This document shows, piece after piece, positions 1 to 11,819 of a stretch of 64,000 nucleotides of DNA. The stretch lies in NCBI GenBank assembly GCA_963555705.1, contig OY743184.1, positions 21,689,859 to 21,753,858 on the forward strand, read 5' to 3'. The first letter of the stretch is position 1, and each line of letters begins with the position of its first letter. The notes under the pieces are model-generated. The model saw nothing but the letters and a program-made list of their open reading frames with translations, was not told the origin of the DNA and searched no databases. The translations under genes were made by a program, and so were the position numbers. The DNA comes from Ligustrum vulgare (Eukaryota; Streptophyta; Magnoliopsida; Lamiales; Oleaceae).

Positions 1-736
1 ATGAAGTGAAGAATGCTATCATAGAAAAGGTGCTGGTTCTTTCTATTTTTGAAGCATGGTTTCTTTTCAATACACACGTAAAATAAAAGAGTGATGTCTT
101 TGTCATTGTTCATAATTTTTGTAGCAAAACAACGATGTTTTATGATAATGAATAAATATGAATTTTAGGATTTCATCGCATTTTCTAATTCCTGTGTTCT
201 TCGAACTATTCCGAACTTCCCCTATATGAAAAAATTGATGTTTTCATTTTCCCCCCAATTTTTTTTCAGCTTTTAGTTTTATGTATATCATGTTTGGTTT
301 CTTCCTCAATTTTGTGTGTTGGCGCCTCAATTTCCTTGTTGAAGTAGATGTAAAGATGATTATTAACTCTTTTTCTGTTTAAATAGAATTTGCACTTATG
401 CTAGCTTAGTGCTTTAATTTTAAATTGTCTTTTATTCTTTCTATTACCTTCAAACAAAACATCAATTTTAATATCATGAATATTACTATGTTTCTATCAA
501 TTTAATTATTTAATATTAATAGTCAATTCTATATTAAAATAACATTTTCCTATTTCCTTTAGAATCTCAATATGAATATATTCTTAAATGGGCCCTAAGT
601 AAAATTGTATGACTAGGTAAAATTACTTACTCTTAACATTAATCGTTTATGTTTGTATAACATTTTTTCAGTTATAATATCACGCGAATCATCACAAATA
701 TAAATCGTTACGTGCAACGTACGTGTTCGTTACTAG
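1..736 (+). mobile_element. Probable Helitron 3' end (5' part outside the window or unrecognised)
   Basis: The stretch is AT-rich and has no coding sequence that I recognise. It ends in a Helitron-like terminus: a short hairpin at about 691-706 (TACGT, loop GCA, ACGTA), then about 20 bases, then CTAG at 733-736, followed by T. Plant Helitrons end in CTRR with a hairpin just upstream and insert between A and T. No 5' TC terminus can be identified, so the left boundary is unknown and the length is nominal. The family assignment rests on this end structure only. Confidence 0.4.
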
Positions 737-1019
737 TTTTTAATATAAAATAGCGATGTGAAAACATTTCGTCGATCCCTTTTTTTAAGTGAAAAAGGTG
801 GGAGAAACTTTGAGAATACAAATTTTTTTAGTGAAAACCCAAAAAATAACTTAGATAAAAAACAAGTTTTACTACAAATGTTGTTTTTAAAGAAGTTTAA
901 ATACTCTTTGATTTATAAACTGGTTTATTTCAGAGGGTAGTGTTTGGTGACGGTAATAAAATGGATGGGTTCGATGATGCATATATCAATGGGTAAATTT
1001 GGCCGGAGATGGAGATGGA

Positions 1020-3259
1020 TGTCACGACCCGTCCCAGATCACCCTACTGGACCTGAAACGTGACGTGTGCCGATGGCAGGCGACAACTAGATGTTGGACC
1101 CACCACCAAAGCAAACTTGACTTTTCTTATCTTTCAGATTCACCTTTTAAATAAATTTGATCCCATACGAATTTATAAAAATTTTGACAGAGTCTCCCCT
1201 ATATTATTGACATAACCAACCTGTAATTCAACGTCACATCCCCAACAATCATGCATAATAATTATAAAGACTTCCCAAAACCTTCCAAACATAACATTAA
1301 CGCAATAAGACAATTGAAATTCTTAGTCAATTCTTTTAATATATACTCATACAACCCATATTACATAATCATCGGGCCTATTACCGACAAGGCCACAAAA
1401 GAATATCACAGCCTATAATATGAGCCCAAAAGATAACTTCTAAATGCTATATCAGAATAGACCATAGAAATGCCTACGTTTAGCTCGTCTGGCGGCGATG
1501 TCTCTATCCAAGCTGCTCAAAATCTGTAACTTTTTCCTATAAGGAAGAGATAAGGAGAAATGTGAGCTTGTAACTCAGTGAGTGGAGTTTATGAAGTAAT
1601 TTCCTTTATAAATCATTTTTGAAAACATAATTTATTTCATAAGCTTTTGCCACTTTAAATCAAATCATCCATGCTAAGAATAATCATAAAGATAGTGGAA
1701 TAATCATCTGTGGCTTAACTGATAAACTGCAATACATAAGAAAATCACACCAAAGGTACCCAACTAAATCATCTGAAATCTGTATCCAGTCATACGCGCG
1801 TATACTATTGAGCACCTCCGTACCCGGCCCAAAGCCCCTCTGGGTACAAAAGTGGGTCCCAAAGACCTCATATATACACCCTTACACACGGGCCATAGGC
1901 CCCCTCCGTGCATAAGAGTGGATCTTAAGATCATCTGAACACGGGCCATAGGCCCCCTCCGTGACAGAGCCTTAAGATCTTAAATAATATCCGCTAGTAC
2001 ACGGGCCCAAGGCCCCCTCCATGCACTAACACAAGAACAGATAACCACATCGGGTACTTCTGGTAGTTTTGAAATCATACATGCCAACTTAACTAATCAT
2101 GCTCATAAAACATAGTAAAAAGAGTCATCATGATAAACAAACTTAATTTTTAAAACATTTGTTTTGATAATCATGCTAAAAGTAAGTAATTTAAAAATCA
2201 TTTGTAACTTGTAGAAATCATTGTGAATAGAAAACTTGAATAACGTAAATTCTTTTAAGTTTTCTCCACTCACAAAATAATTGACAATCCGCTAGCTTGG
2301 TCGATATATAGCGCCAACTTCCTCGTCACCTCCTGAGATAAAATAAAATCTTTACATCAACATTTAAATCACCTTAATAGATAATATAGCAAAAGAACCT
2401 CATTCTTGAATTAACCCATTCAACTTGTTTTCTCATATTACACCATACTTGCCCTTTTTACTTAGGAACATAAAATCACCTCTAAAGACTAATTAAGTTC
2501 TAATATCACTTAATATTTCAAAATTAGAGCCACATTGATCTAAATCCCAATTTTCCATTTTTACAAGCTTACTAGTTGATATACCCATCTTCATAACTAA
2601 ACCAACATTCATCATCAACACCAACAATTTCATTTCTAGCACAAAACAAACCAAAATACAAGTTTATCTCAACTTAATCACTAATTTAACCCAATGACAT
2701 AAACCCTAATCTTTAATATCAAGCATTTATTTCAATAAACTTAACCATATAACTAGAATCACCAAAATCATCATTCCCACATTCATATATAACTCACATT
2801 TAAAGTATAATTCAAAAGCCCTAATTTTACACATTATTGAACAATAAATATTTTACCACTTACCTCCTAATGTTAGGAAAATATGGTAGAATAACAACAA
2901 CACACTTTGAGTTGGATGGCTCTTCCTTCTTCTTCCCTTCCTTTTTTTTTTTTTTTTCTTTTCCTTCTTTTCTTTCTCCCGGTTCTGTCTCTCTCGAAGC
3001 CTCTGTTGGTCCTTTCCTTTCTTTGGCAATTGTTGGCTTAATAAGTATTATATTAGCTAAGTGTTTAGTTATTGCCAAGAGGTCCCCACTCTTATTTCTT
3101 GATTTAATTAAAGTCCTAAACTTATATAAGTTTTAGAAAAATAACCCCAACAAATAAAATAATATAATTTGGTCCTAATTTAACTTTGACTTGACTATTC
3201 CATATATGACTTTGACTAGTAAAAGTTTGACTAAAAAAAATAATAATTGGGTTGTTACA
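1020..3259 (-). repeat. 3' LTR of the chromovirus
   Basis: This 2240-bp copy sits at the 3' end in element orientation. It starts TGTCACGACC on the plus strand and ends GTTGTTACA. It matches 8158-10379 almost base for base. It differs by a longer T/C-rich tract near 2936-2980 and a few point changes, for example near 1023, 1650, 1709, 2031 and 2788. It contains the GC-rich hairpin cluster described separately. Confidence 0.95.
1806..2030. repeat. Cluster of GC-rich hairpin units in the LTR (second copy at about 8944-9168)
   Basis: Four related units lie about 50-70 bases apart. Each has the form CACGG-GCC...GGC-CCCCT-CCGTG, so CACGG pairs with CCGTG and GGCC-like bases pair inside. The first unit is divergent (TACCC/GGGTA). 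They stand out as GC-rich islands in an AT-rich LTR. Both LTRs carry the cluster. Short open frames across it are by-products of the repeats. Confidence 0.8.
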
Positions 3260-3273
3260 ATCTTACCTCCTTC
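3260..3273 (-). other. Polypurine tract
   Basis: On the minus strand a purine-rich run, GAAGGAGGTAAGA, lies immediately upstream of the 3' LTR. This is the expected site for priming plus-strand DNA synthesis. Confidence 0.75.
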
Positions 3274-3294
3274 AAAGAATTTGGTCCTCGAAAT

Positions 3295-3729
3295 TCAGTC
3301 ACCAAATAGATGAGGATATTGAACACGAAATTGCTCCTCATGTTCCCATGTTGCCTCTTCTGCTGGGTGATTTCCCCATCGGACCTTTACTAATGAAACC
3401 ATCTCATTTTCATCAATTTGCTCCTTCCGCTCCAATATTTCAACGGGTTGTTCTTCATAGCTCAAATTCTCCTTTAGCTCTACTGGTTGGGATTCCAATA
3501 CATGAGACACGTCAGGGATGTACTTACGAAGCATAGATACATGAAACACATCGTGTATTCTAGACAACTCATCTGGCAAAGTAAGTCGATAAGCAACTGG
3601 ACCAATCCTCTCAACAATCTCATAGGGTCCAATATACCTGGGACTCAGCTTCCCTCTCTTGTCAAACCTCAAAATACCTTTCCATGGCGATAACTTTAAG
3701 AAGACTTTATCCCCAACTTCAAACTCCAA
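3295..3729 (-). pseudogene. Integrase C-terminal domain plus chromodomain-like module, out of frame with Gag-Pol
   Basis: This 144-residue frame continues the integrase C-terminus ([32 protein letters not shown]) and ends in a chromodomain-like segment ([16 protein letters not shown]). In chromoviruses that segment guides integration to marked chromatin. It overlaps the end of the main frame in a different reading frame. A small indel at about 3737-3745 therefore separates it from the catalytic integrase. The 435 bases otherwise contain no stop. Programmed frameshifting is possible in principle, but no such signal is known at this position in the lineage, so I infer a mutation. Confidence 0.85.
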
Positions 3730-6700
3730 ATCCTTTCTGCGTCATAACTCTTTTGTCGATCTTGTGCTATCTTTAGTCTTTCTTGAATAATTTTTACCTT
3801 TTCAGTTGCCATTTGAACCATCTCAGGGCCTACTAACTTTTTCTCACCCACTTCGGTCCAACAAACTGGAGTCCTGCACCTCCTGCCATATAGTGCCTCG
3901 AAAGGAGCCATCTCAATACTGGAATGATAACTGTTATTATAAGCAAACTCCATCCAGCGTAAATGAGTATCCCAACTCCCTTTGAACTCGAGAGCGCAAG
4001 CTCGAAGCATATCTTCTAGGGTTTGAATGGTTCTCTCAGATTGACCATCCGTCTGTGGGTGAAATGCAGTACTAAACTGAACCTTTGTGCCCAAAGCACT
4101 CTGCAACTTCGGCCAAAATTGAGACGTGAATCGAGGATCTCTATCAGACACAATAGATACTGGAGCCCCATATAGACAGACTACCTCATTGACATATAAT
4201 TTTGCTAACTTAGTCAAAGTGAATGTAGCTTTAATCGGTAAAAACCTTGCAGCTTTGGTCAACCTATCCACAATCACCCAAACACCATCATTACCACTCT
4301 GAGTACGAGGAAGACCAAATAGAAAATCCATAGTGATGTGCTCCCACTTCCACTCTGGAATAGGCAATGGTTGCAAAGTTCCAGCGGATTTCTGACGAAC
4401 CGGTTTCACTTGTTGGCAAATAAAACATCTAGACACAAACTCGGCAATCTCTCTCTTCATGCCTGGCCACCAGTAATGTTCCTTCAACATATGATACATT
4501 TTTGTGCTGCCTGGATGCATTGCATAAACTGAATTATGGGCTTCTTCTAGTATCTCATTTTTCAACTCTAAAATATCTGGAACACACAATCTGTCTCCCA
4601 TAACTAGAGTGCCATCATCTAGGATAGAAAAATCTGTTCGTATTCCAGCTTCAACTTCTGCCTTCAGTATTCTCAGTGATAGATCCTCAGACTGGGCCTG
4701 TTTAACCTTATCCACTAGGCGAGGCTTCACCTGAAACATAGCTAGCACTGCCCCTGAAGTAGTGGCTGATAACCGAGCATTCAAGTTTCTAAATTCACAC
4801 ATCAAAGAAGCACATACTGCATTTGTTTGGTTCGAGGTACTACTGGCTTTTCGACTAAGTGCATCAGCAACTACATTTGCTTTACCTGGATGGTAATCAA
4901 TTTTACAATCATAATCCTTAATCAATTCTAACCATCTTCTTTGCCTCAAGTTCAATTCTTTCTGAGTAAAAATATACTTCAAGCTCTTGTGATGGGTGAA
5001 AATCTGACACCTCTCACCATATAAATAGTGCCTCCAAATTTTGAGAGCCAAAACCACCGCAGCCAATTCTAAATCATGTGTGGGATAATTCAATTCATGT
5101 TTCTTCAATTGTCTTGAAGCGTAAGCCACAAATTTTCCATTTTGCATCAAAACACATCCCAGACCTTGTCTCGAAGCATCACTATAAATCACAAATTCTT
5201 CACCTGGTGATGGAAGTGTAAATATAGGAGCAGAAACCAACCTATTCTTCAATTCTTGAAAACTCTTCTCACACTCTTCAGTCCAAACAAACTTTGAGCT
5301 CTTCCGTGTCAAACTGGTCAATGGAAGGGCAATCTTAGAAAATCCCTCCACAAAACGACGATAATATCCGGCTAAACCAAGAAAACTCCTCACCTCAGTC
5401 ACATTATTAGGACGTTCCCATTTCATCACTGCCTCTGTCTTTACAGGATCAACATAAATTCCTTCAGCTGAAATCACATGTCCTAAAAATACAACCTTGT
5501 CTAGCCAAAACTCACATTTTGAGAACTTAGCATATAATTGTTTATCTCGCAAGGTCTGCAAAATAATCTTCAAATGCTCTGCATGCTCATCACGGTTGGA
5601 AGAATAAATCAATATATCATCAATAAAGACAATAACAAATCTATCCAAATAAGGATGTAGAATCCTGTTCATCAAATCCATGAAAGCGGTTGGGGCGTTG
5701 GTTAAACCAAACGGCATCACTAGAAACTCATAATGACCATAGCGAGTCCTAAATGCAGTCTTTGGCACATCAATATCTCGAATTTTAAGCTGATGATACC
5801 CTGAACGCAAATCAATCTTAGAGAATACCTTGGCATCTCGAAGTTGGTCAAACAAGTCGTCAATACGAGGCAATGGATACTTGTTGCGAATCGTTACCTT
5901 ATTCAATTGTCGGTAATCAATACACAATCTCATAGTTCCATCTTTATTTTTCACAAACAAAACCGGAGCTCCCCATGGTGATGCACTGGGTCTGATGATA
6001 CCCTTATCAACCAATTCTTGTAATTGCACTTTCAATTCTTTTAACTCAGTTGGGGCCATTCTATAAGGTGCTTGAGAAATAGGAGTTGTACCAGGCAATA
6101 TCTCGATAGTAAATTCGAATTCTCTGTCCGGCGGTAACCCTGGAAGATCATCTGGAAACACATCTGAGAAATCTCTCACAACAGGTATATCCTCAAGTTT
6201 AGGCTTACTGGTCTGAGTATCAATCACATGAGCTAAATATCCCTGACAACCTTTCTTCAGAAGTCTACGAGCATCAAGAGCTGATATCAAACATGATGGT
6301 AAAATTCTCCTCTCTCCTTTAAGAATAATCTCAACATCTCCAGACCCCCTGAATGTAACTTCTTTACGAAAACAGTCAACTGTAGCACGATTCATAGTTA
6401 AAAAGTCCATGCCCAAAATAATATCAAAGTCATGAATATCAAGTGGAATTAGATCAGCTTTCAGCTCATGATCATTCACTCGAATCACACAACCCTTGAA
6501 CACATCATTAGTTAAAAGAGATTTTCCCACCGGTGTAGCTACGACTAACTCATTGTCTAAGGGCTCTAATATCTTATCCGCATATTTAGTAAGTGCATAA
6601 GAAATAAAGGAATGAGTAGCACCAGAATCAATTAATGCATGAACACTTTTACCAAAAATAGATATCATACCCATAACAACATCTGGTGACTTCTCAGCCT

Positions 6701-8045
6701 GCTGCTGTGTCATCGTAAAAACTCTACCTTGGGACTTCGGACGTCCCGCCTGTCCTCTCTGACTAGTAACACCATGGCCTGCAAGATTTGAATGGGTCCC
6801 ACTCGATGATCCCACATTATCTTTCCTATTCTGATTCTGTCTCGCACCGCTAGCATCAATCTGTGGAGCCATATGTGATGCACTACCCTCCTGAAATCGA
6901 ACTGGACAATCCTTCTTCAAATGTCCCATCTGACCACAACGAAAACAACCACCACTACTCTTGAGGCACTCTCCCGCATGAAACTTGCCACACAACTGAC
7001 ACTGTGAAAATCTGGGACCACTACCACTGTCAGCCGATCTAGGGGCAAAAGATCTCTGAGAAGGAACTTGCATGTGAGAACGGCCATGTACTGGCTGCCG
7101 TACAGAACTCTGGCTATGTCCTGATCCTCTACTAAATCCTGTACTTCGAGACTTAGATTTGAAGCTCCCAGTTTGTGTGACACCTGGCCAAAATCCTTTC
7201 TTATCCTTCTTTGACTGTCCACTATAAGTCCCCGTCTGACTGTTACCGCCACGAAATAGCATTTGCACTCCCTGATTTTGTCCTTCCAAAAGTGCCGTCT
7301 CGACTCTTGAGGCCGCTTCTACAAGTTCACTGAAACTATGATGCCCATGACCTGTCACCATAGCTCTAATTTCTGTCCTCAATCCTTCCTCAAACCGCCT
7401 GCATTTGTTTGTTTCATCAGCTACAAAATCAATAGCATACTTGGATAATTCCACAAACCTCTTCTGGTACTCAGCTACAGTATATGATCCCTGTACAAGA
7501 TTCAAAAACTCCCTTTGTCTGGCCGCACGGTAGCTCGGGGGATAGTACGTCTCATTAAATGCTTCCTTGAACATGGTCCACGTAATAGTACTAGGATCAG
7601 GATACCGACCCCGATATGTAGTCCACCAATCTTCCGCAACTCCTTTTAATAAGAAGGAGGCAAGGCGCAACTTAGTAGCATCAGAACATACCATGACATC
7701 GAAAATGTTCTCCAAGCTCCTCATCCAAACCTCAGCATCTGCTGGATTTCCCGTGCTCTCAAAGTGTTTTGCCCCAAGCTTAATAACTCTTTCGATGCTA
7801 TCATCTCTAGCTGGGTTCTGTAATACATTTGGTAAGAGAGAGGCAATGGCCGTAGCAATTCTCTCAGTCAAGGGATCATTCCCAGCTGCATTCCCCGGAT
7901 TCTGTTGTGCTGGTACATTTCCCTGATTCTGTTGTACTGGTGCTTGGTGGACCGATTCTTCTCCCTGATTTAATCCCCTAACATTTGCTCTTTGGCGAGT
8001 ATTTTGATTTCGAGGTTGTGGACGTGTCTTACCACCTCTAGCCAT
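3696..8045 (-). CDS. Gag-Pol polyprotein, frameshifted at its C-terminus
   Basis: One frame runs from 8096; the ATG at 8045 (MARGGKTRP) is the likelier start, giving about 1449 residues. The order is capsid-like Gag, then a CCHC knuckle ([14 protein letters not shown], about 6905-6960) preceded by a second Cys/His cluster. The aspartic protease has DSGAT (about 6620-6640). The reverse transcriptase has FIDD (about 5605-5625), followed by RNase H. The integrase has an HHCC finger (about 4395-4520) and a DDE core. Gag packages RNA, and Pol copies it to DNA and integrates it. The product runs out of frame near 3737-3745, ending in an unrelated tail at 3696. The integrase C-terminal region continues in another frame. 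All catalytic motifs look intact, so this is one step from a full-length pol. Confidence 0.9.
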   Translation of the reverse strand: MARGGKTRPQPRNQNTRQRANVRGLNQGEESVHQAPVQQNQGNVPAQQNPGNAAGNDPLTERIATAIASLLPNVLQNPARDDSIERVIKLGAKHFESTGNPADAEVWMRSLENIFDVMVCSDATKLRLASFLLKGVAEDWWTTYRGRYPDPSTITWTMFKEAFNETYYPPSYRAARQREFLNLVQGSYTVAEYQKRFVELSKYAIDFVADETNKCRRFEEGLRTEIRAMVTGHGHHSFSELVEAASRVETALLEGQNQGVQMLFRGGNSQTGTYSGQSKKDKKGFWPGVTQTGSFKSKSRSTGFSRGSGHSQSSVRQPVHGRSHMQVPSQRSFAPRSADSGSGPRFSQCQLCGKFHAGECLKSSGGCFRCGQMGHLKKDCPVRFQEGSASHMAPQIDASGARQNQNRKDNVGSSSGTHSNLAGHGVTSQRGQAGRPKSQGRVFTMTQQQAEKSPDVVMGMISIFGKSVHALIDSGATHSFISYALTKYADKILEPLDNELVVATPVGKSLLTNDVFKGCVIRVNDHELKADLIPLDIHDFDIILGMDFLTMNRATVDCFRKEVTFRGSGDVEIILKGERRILPSCLISALDARRLLKKGCQGYLAHVIDTQTSKPKLEDIPVVRDFSDVFPDDLPGLPPDREFEFTIEILPGTTPISQAPYRMAPTELKELKVQLQELVDKGIIRPSASPWGAPVLFVKNKDGTMRLCIDYRQLNKVTIRNKYPLPRIDDLFDQLRDAKVFSKIDLRSGYHQLKIRDIDVPKTAFRTRYGHYEFLVMPFGLTNAPTAFMDLMNRILHPYLDRFVIVFIDDILIYSSNRDEHAEHLKIILQTLRDKQLYAKFSKCEFWLDKVVFLGHVISAEGIYVDPVKTEAVMKWERPNNVTEVRSFLGLAGYYRRFVEGFSKIALPLTSLTRKSSKFVWTEECEKSFQELKNRLVSAPIFTLPSPGEEFVIYSDASRQGLGCVLMQNGKFVAYASRQLKKHELNYPTHDLELAAVVLALKIWRHYLYGERCQIFTHHKSLKYIFTQKELNLRQRRWLELIKDYDCKIDYHPGKANVVADALSRKASSTSNQTNAVCASLMCEFRNLNARLSATTSGAVLAMFQVKPRLVDKVKQAQSEDLSLRILKAEVEAGIRTDFSILDDGTLVMGDRLCVPDILELKNEILEEAHNSVYAMHPGSTKMYHMLKEHYWWPGMKREIAEFVSRCFICQQVKPVRQKSAGTLQPLPIPEWKWEHITMDFLFGLPRTQSGNDGVWVIVDRLTKAARFLPIKATFTLTKLAKLYVNEVVCLYGAPVSIVSDRDPRFTSQFWPKLQSALGTKVQFSTAFHPQTDGQSERTIQTLEDMLRACALEFKGSWDTHLRWMEFAYNNSYHSSIEMAPFEALYGRRCRTPVCWTEVGEKKLVGPEMVQMATEKVKIIQERLKIAQDRQKSYDAERIWSLKLGIKSS

Positions 8046-8137
8046 CTTGCACCTAAAATATGCATTACAGGTTGACAGATCAGAAATGAATAGCACAACT
8101 TGTAGACTAAATAATCATATACTGCCCAAACGCCAAT

Positions 8138-8155
8138 AACCTGGCTCTGATACCA
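8138..8155 (-). other. Primer-binding site, tRNA-iMet type
   Basis: Read on the minus strand this is TGGTATCAGAGCCAGGTT, complementary over 18 bases to the 3' end of plant initiator tRNA-Met. A 2-base spacer separates it from the 5' LTR at 8158. It fixes the element orientation as minus. Confidence 0.93.
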
Positions 8156-8157
8156 AT

Positions 8158-10379
8158 TGTTACGACCCGTCCCAGATCACCCTACTGGACCTGAAACGTG
8201 ACGTGTGCCGATGGCAGGCGACAACTAGATGTTGGACCCACCACCAAAGCAAACTTGACTTTTCTTATCTTTCAGATTCACCTTTTAAATAAATTTGATC
8301 CCATACGAATTTATAAAAATTTTGACAGAGTCTCCCCTATATTATTGACATAACCAACCTGTAATTCAACGTCACATCCCCAACAATCATGCATAATAAT
8401 TATAAAGACTTCCCAAAACCTTCCAAACATAACATTAACGCAATAAGACAATTGAAATTCTTAGTCAATTCTTTTAATATATACTCATACAACCCATATT
8501 ACATAATCATCGGGCCTATTACCGACAAGGCCACAAAAGAATATCACAGCCTATAATATGAGCCCAAAAGATAACTTCTAAATGCTATATCAGAATAGAC
8601 CATAGAAATGCCTACGTTTAGCTCGTCTGGCGGCGATGTCTCTATCCAAGCTGCTCAAAATCTGTAACTTTTTCCTATAAGGAAGAGATAAGGAGAAATG
8701 TGAGCTTGTAACTCAGTGAGTGGAGTTTATGAAGTAATTTCCTTTATAAATCATTTTTGAAAACATAATTTATTTCATAAGCTTTTGTCACTTTAAATCA
8801 AATCATCCATGCTAAGAATAATCATAAAGATAGTGGAATAATCATATGTGGCTTAACTGATAAACTGCAATACATAAGAAAATCACACCAAAGGTACCCA
8901 ACTAAATCATCTGAAATCTGTATCCAGTCATACGCGCGTATACTATTGAGCACCTCCGTACCCGGCCCAAAGCCCCTCTGGGTACAAAAGTGGGTCCCAA
9001 AGACCTCATATATACACCCTTACACACGGGCCATAGGCCCCCTCCGTGCATAAGAGTGGATCTTAAGATCATCTGAACACGGGCCATAGGCCCCCTCCGT
9101 GACAGAGCCTTAAGATCTTAAATAATATCCGCTAGTACACGGGCCCAAGGCCCCCTCCGTGCACTAACACAAGAACAGATAACCACATCGGGTACTTCTG
9201 GTAGTTTTGAAATCATACATGCCAACTTAACTAATCATGCTCATAAAACATAGTAAAAAGAGTCATCATGATAAACAAACTTAATTTTTAAAACATTTGT
9301 TTTGATAATCATGCTAAAAGTAAGTAATTTAAAAATCATTTGTAACTTGTAGAAAATCATTGTGAATAGAAAACTTGAATAACGTAAATTCTTTTAAGTT
9401 TTCTCCACTCACAAAATAATTGACAATCCGCTAGCTTGGTCGATATATAGCGCCAACTTCCTCGTCACCTCCTGAGATAAAATAAAATCTTTACATCAAC
9501 ATTTAAATCACCTTAATAGATAATATAGCAAAAGAACCTCATTCTTGAATTAACCCATTCAACTTGTTTTCTCATATTACACCATACTTGCCCTTTTTAC
9601 TTAGGAACATAAAATCACCTCTAAAGACTAATTAAGTTCTAATATCACTTAATATTTCAAAATTAGAGCCACATTGATCTAAATCTCAATTTTCCATTTT
9701 TACAAGCTTACTAGTTGATATACCCATCTTCATAACTAAACCAACATTCATCATCAACACCAACAATTTCATTTCTAGCACAAAACAAACCAAAATACAA
9801 GTTTATCTCAACTTAATCACTAATTTAACCCAATGACATAAACACTAATCTTTAATATCAAGCATTTATTTCAATAAACTTAACCATATAACTAGAATCA
9901 CCAAAATCATCATTCCCACATTCATATGTAACTCACATTTAAAGTATAATTCAAAAGCCCTAATTTTACACATTATTGAACAATAAATATTTTACCACTT
10001 ACCTCCTAATGTTAGGAAAATATGGTAGAATAACAACAACACACTTTGAGTTGGATGGCTCTTCCTTCTTCTTCCCTTTTTTTTTTTTTTTTTTTCTCCC
10101 GGTTCTGTCTCTCTCGAAGCCTCTGTTGGTCCTTTCCTTTCTTTGGCAATTGTTGGGTTAATAAGTATTATATTAGCTAAGTGTTTAGTTATTGCCAAGA
10201 GGTCCCCACTCTTATTTCTTGATTTAATTAAAGTCCTAAACTTATATAAGTTTTAGAAAAATAACCCCAACAAATAAAATAATATAATTTGGTCCTAATT
10301 TAACTTTGACTTGACTATTCCATATATGACTTTGACTAGTAAAAGTTTGACTAAAAAAAATAATAATTGGGTTGTTACA
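8158..10379 (-). repeat. 5' LTR of the chromovirus
   Basis: This 2222-bp copy is adjacent to the PBS, which makes it the 5' LTR of the minus-strand element. It begins TGTTACGACC on the plus strand and ends GTTGTTACA at 10379, followed by the ATGGA target duplication. Confidence 0.95.
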
Positions 10380-10742
10380 ATGGAGGTGGAGGCGGTGGCG
10401 GTGGCCGTGGCCATGGCGGTGGGTTGGAAGAGAGAGTTGGGGGAAATTGAAAGGCGGAGATGGAGGTGGTGAGTTGGAAGAGAGATCTGGGGAAATTGAA
10501 AGGGAAAAATGCAAGTGTGAAATGGGTTACATGAAGTCAAAAACGTGTTTTTGTTTCTGGATTTTTGTTGACATTCCACCTTTATCTATACGCCAATCTG
10601 TAAGCCAAACCCTGTACAAACAACATTACTCCTAATAAAAACATGTGTCGTCGAAGAAAATTTGGTACAGAAGCAGAGGTAAGTGTAATTGTCTTCACAT
10701 CAACTCGAAATCACACCATCGTTTATTGTGTTCATTATTGAA
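10380..10742 (+). repeat. Purine-rich imperfect tandem repeat, then unassigned DNA
   Basis: The first 120 bases are rich in GGA and GGT triplets. They include two copies of an about 60-bp unit (GGTTGGAAGAGAGA... GGGGAAATTGAAA) at about 10420-10500. Before the chromovirus inserted, this tract was continuous with GGAGATGGAGATGG at 1003-1019. Nothing coding is recognised from here to 10742. Confidence 0.6.
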
Positions 10743-10905
10743 GGTCCTGTTTGTTGAAAATTTTGTAGTTAAAAACAAGTTTTTTATGTTTTCAAAGTAA
10801 TATACGCATTTGAAAAGTGAAGAGGGAAAATGTGTGTGTTTAAAAAGTAATTGAAAAAATTATGTTTTAAAAACTTGTTTATAAGCAAGTTTGCCAAATA
10901 GAGGT
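10743..10905. mobile_element. MITE-like element, degenerate
   Basis: The ends are loosely inverted (GGTCCTGTTTG on the left, GCCAAATAGAGGTT on the right). The interior carries the core GGGAAAATGTGTGTG...TTTAAAAAGT, shared with the better-preserved MITEs at 28682 and 55152. It is about 160 bp and non-coding. It lies in the UGT upstream region. Confidence 0.4.
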
Positions 10906-11120
10906 TGATTACATGCATTTGGTAAAATTTATTTATAAACGATTATGTGACAATATTCATTGAACAATTTTTTTTAAAAATCAACAATTTCAACTTATCA
11001 AAGATTCCTATCTACCATTTTAATCACTCATTTAGATGGATTAACAATTTTCAATTATACATTTCATCAATTTCTATTAAAGTTTATTAAAAATTTGATT
11101 GTTTCCGTCAAACTGGGGGG

Positions 11121-11132
11121 TCTATATATAGA
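11121..11132 (+). promoter_or_regulatory. TATA box of the UGT gene
   Basis: TCTATATATAGA lies about 100 bases upstream of the ATG at 11229. A start of transcription near 11155 would give a leader of about 70 bases. Position and sequence suit a plant core promoter. There is no direct evidence of use. Confidence 0.6.
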
Positions 11133-11228
11133 AGATTTCTTATAACATTTTGGTCAGTGCTAATTACCTACATTACATACATCTATTGGGGATAAGCTTG
11201 TAAAATATCTCTACCCAAAGGCAAGAAA

Positions 11229-11819
11229 ATGTCTCTTCTCTCTTCTTACAATCCCAAACCACATATGGTTCTGTTTCCTTTCTTGTCCAAAGGCCACACT
11301 ATCCCTCTTCTCAACCTTGCTCATCTCCTCCTCGACCGCGGCTGCGCTGTAACACTCTTCACCACTCCTGGAAACCGTCAATTCATCGTTCAGTCTCTTT
11401 CAGACGATGATATTACCATCATTGACCTTCCATTTCCGGGGAACATTCCCGGAATACCTCCCGGAATCGAGAGCACGGAAAAACTCCCGTCCATGTCTCT
11501 ATTCCTCTCCTTTGCCAATGCCACGAAACTCATGCAGCCCTACTTTGAAAGTGCACTGCAAAAAATTCCCCATGTCACCTGTATCGTATCAGATCAGTTC
11601 CTCCAATGGACGTTGGAATCCGCCATGAAATTTGGCATTCAACGGCTGGCATTCGATGGTATGAGCAACTACGTAAATGCAGTCCAACGAGATGCATGCA
11701 TCAATGGGCTATTGTCACTACACGAATCCGACGACGAACCCTTCTCTCTCATCAACTTTCCTTGGATTAAGCTAACCAGGAATGACTTCGAATACCCGTT
11801 TAATATGTTGGGTATTTGA
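11229..11819 (+). CDS. UGT N-terminal half, with a short LTR-encoded tail
   Basis: The frame is 196 residues: 192 native ones plus a four-residue tail (MLGI) read from the LTR before TGA at 11817-11819. It holds the acceptor-binding domain, with His23 as catalytic base and Asp122 as its probable partner. The motif GIPPGIESTEKLPSMSLF is typical of UGT90-type enzymes. Without the PSPG box this fragment cannot bind UDP-sugar. The ATG at 11229 is the first in frame and suits the family N-terminus. Confidence 0.85.
   Translation: MSLLSSYNPKPHMVLFPFLSKGHTIPLLNLAHLLLDRGCAVTLFTTPGNRQFIVQSLSDDDITIIDLPFPGNIPGIPPGIESTEKLPSMSLFLSFANATKLMQPYFESALQKIPHVTCIVSDQFLQWTLESAMKFGIQRLAFDGMSNYVNAVQRDACINGLLSLHESDDEPFSLINFPWIKLTRNDFEYPFNMLGI

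Larger units (their letters stand above)
1020..10379 (-). mobile_element. Ty3/gypsy chromovirus (Tekay/Del-like) LTR retrotransposon, nearly intact
   Basis: This is a complete element of 9360 bp read on the minus strand. It is flanked by a perfect 5-bp target duplication, ATGGA, at 1015-1019 and 10380-10384. The LTRs (1020-3259 and 8158-10379) begin TG and end CA. The internal region has a PBS matching initiator tRNA-Met, a long Gag-Pol frame, a chromodomain-like C-terminus in a shifted frame, and a purine-rich tract next to the 3' LTR. By eye the LTRs differ at only about 8-9 substitutions, one single-base indel and a poly-T length change in 2.2 kb, so the insertion is recent. It landed in a GGA/GGT-rich tract. 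The lineage call comes from the domain order and the integrase C-terminal motif. A tree of the RT would settle Tekay against related clades. Confidence 0.93.

Noticed and set aside
1764..1949. Open frame of 61 codons on the minus strand, identical at 8902-9087
   Set aside because: It is made of the LTR hairpin repeats and occurs in both LTRs. It has no domain.
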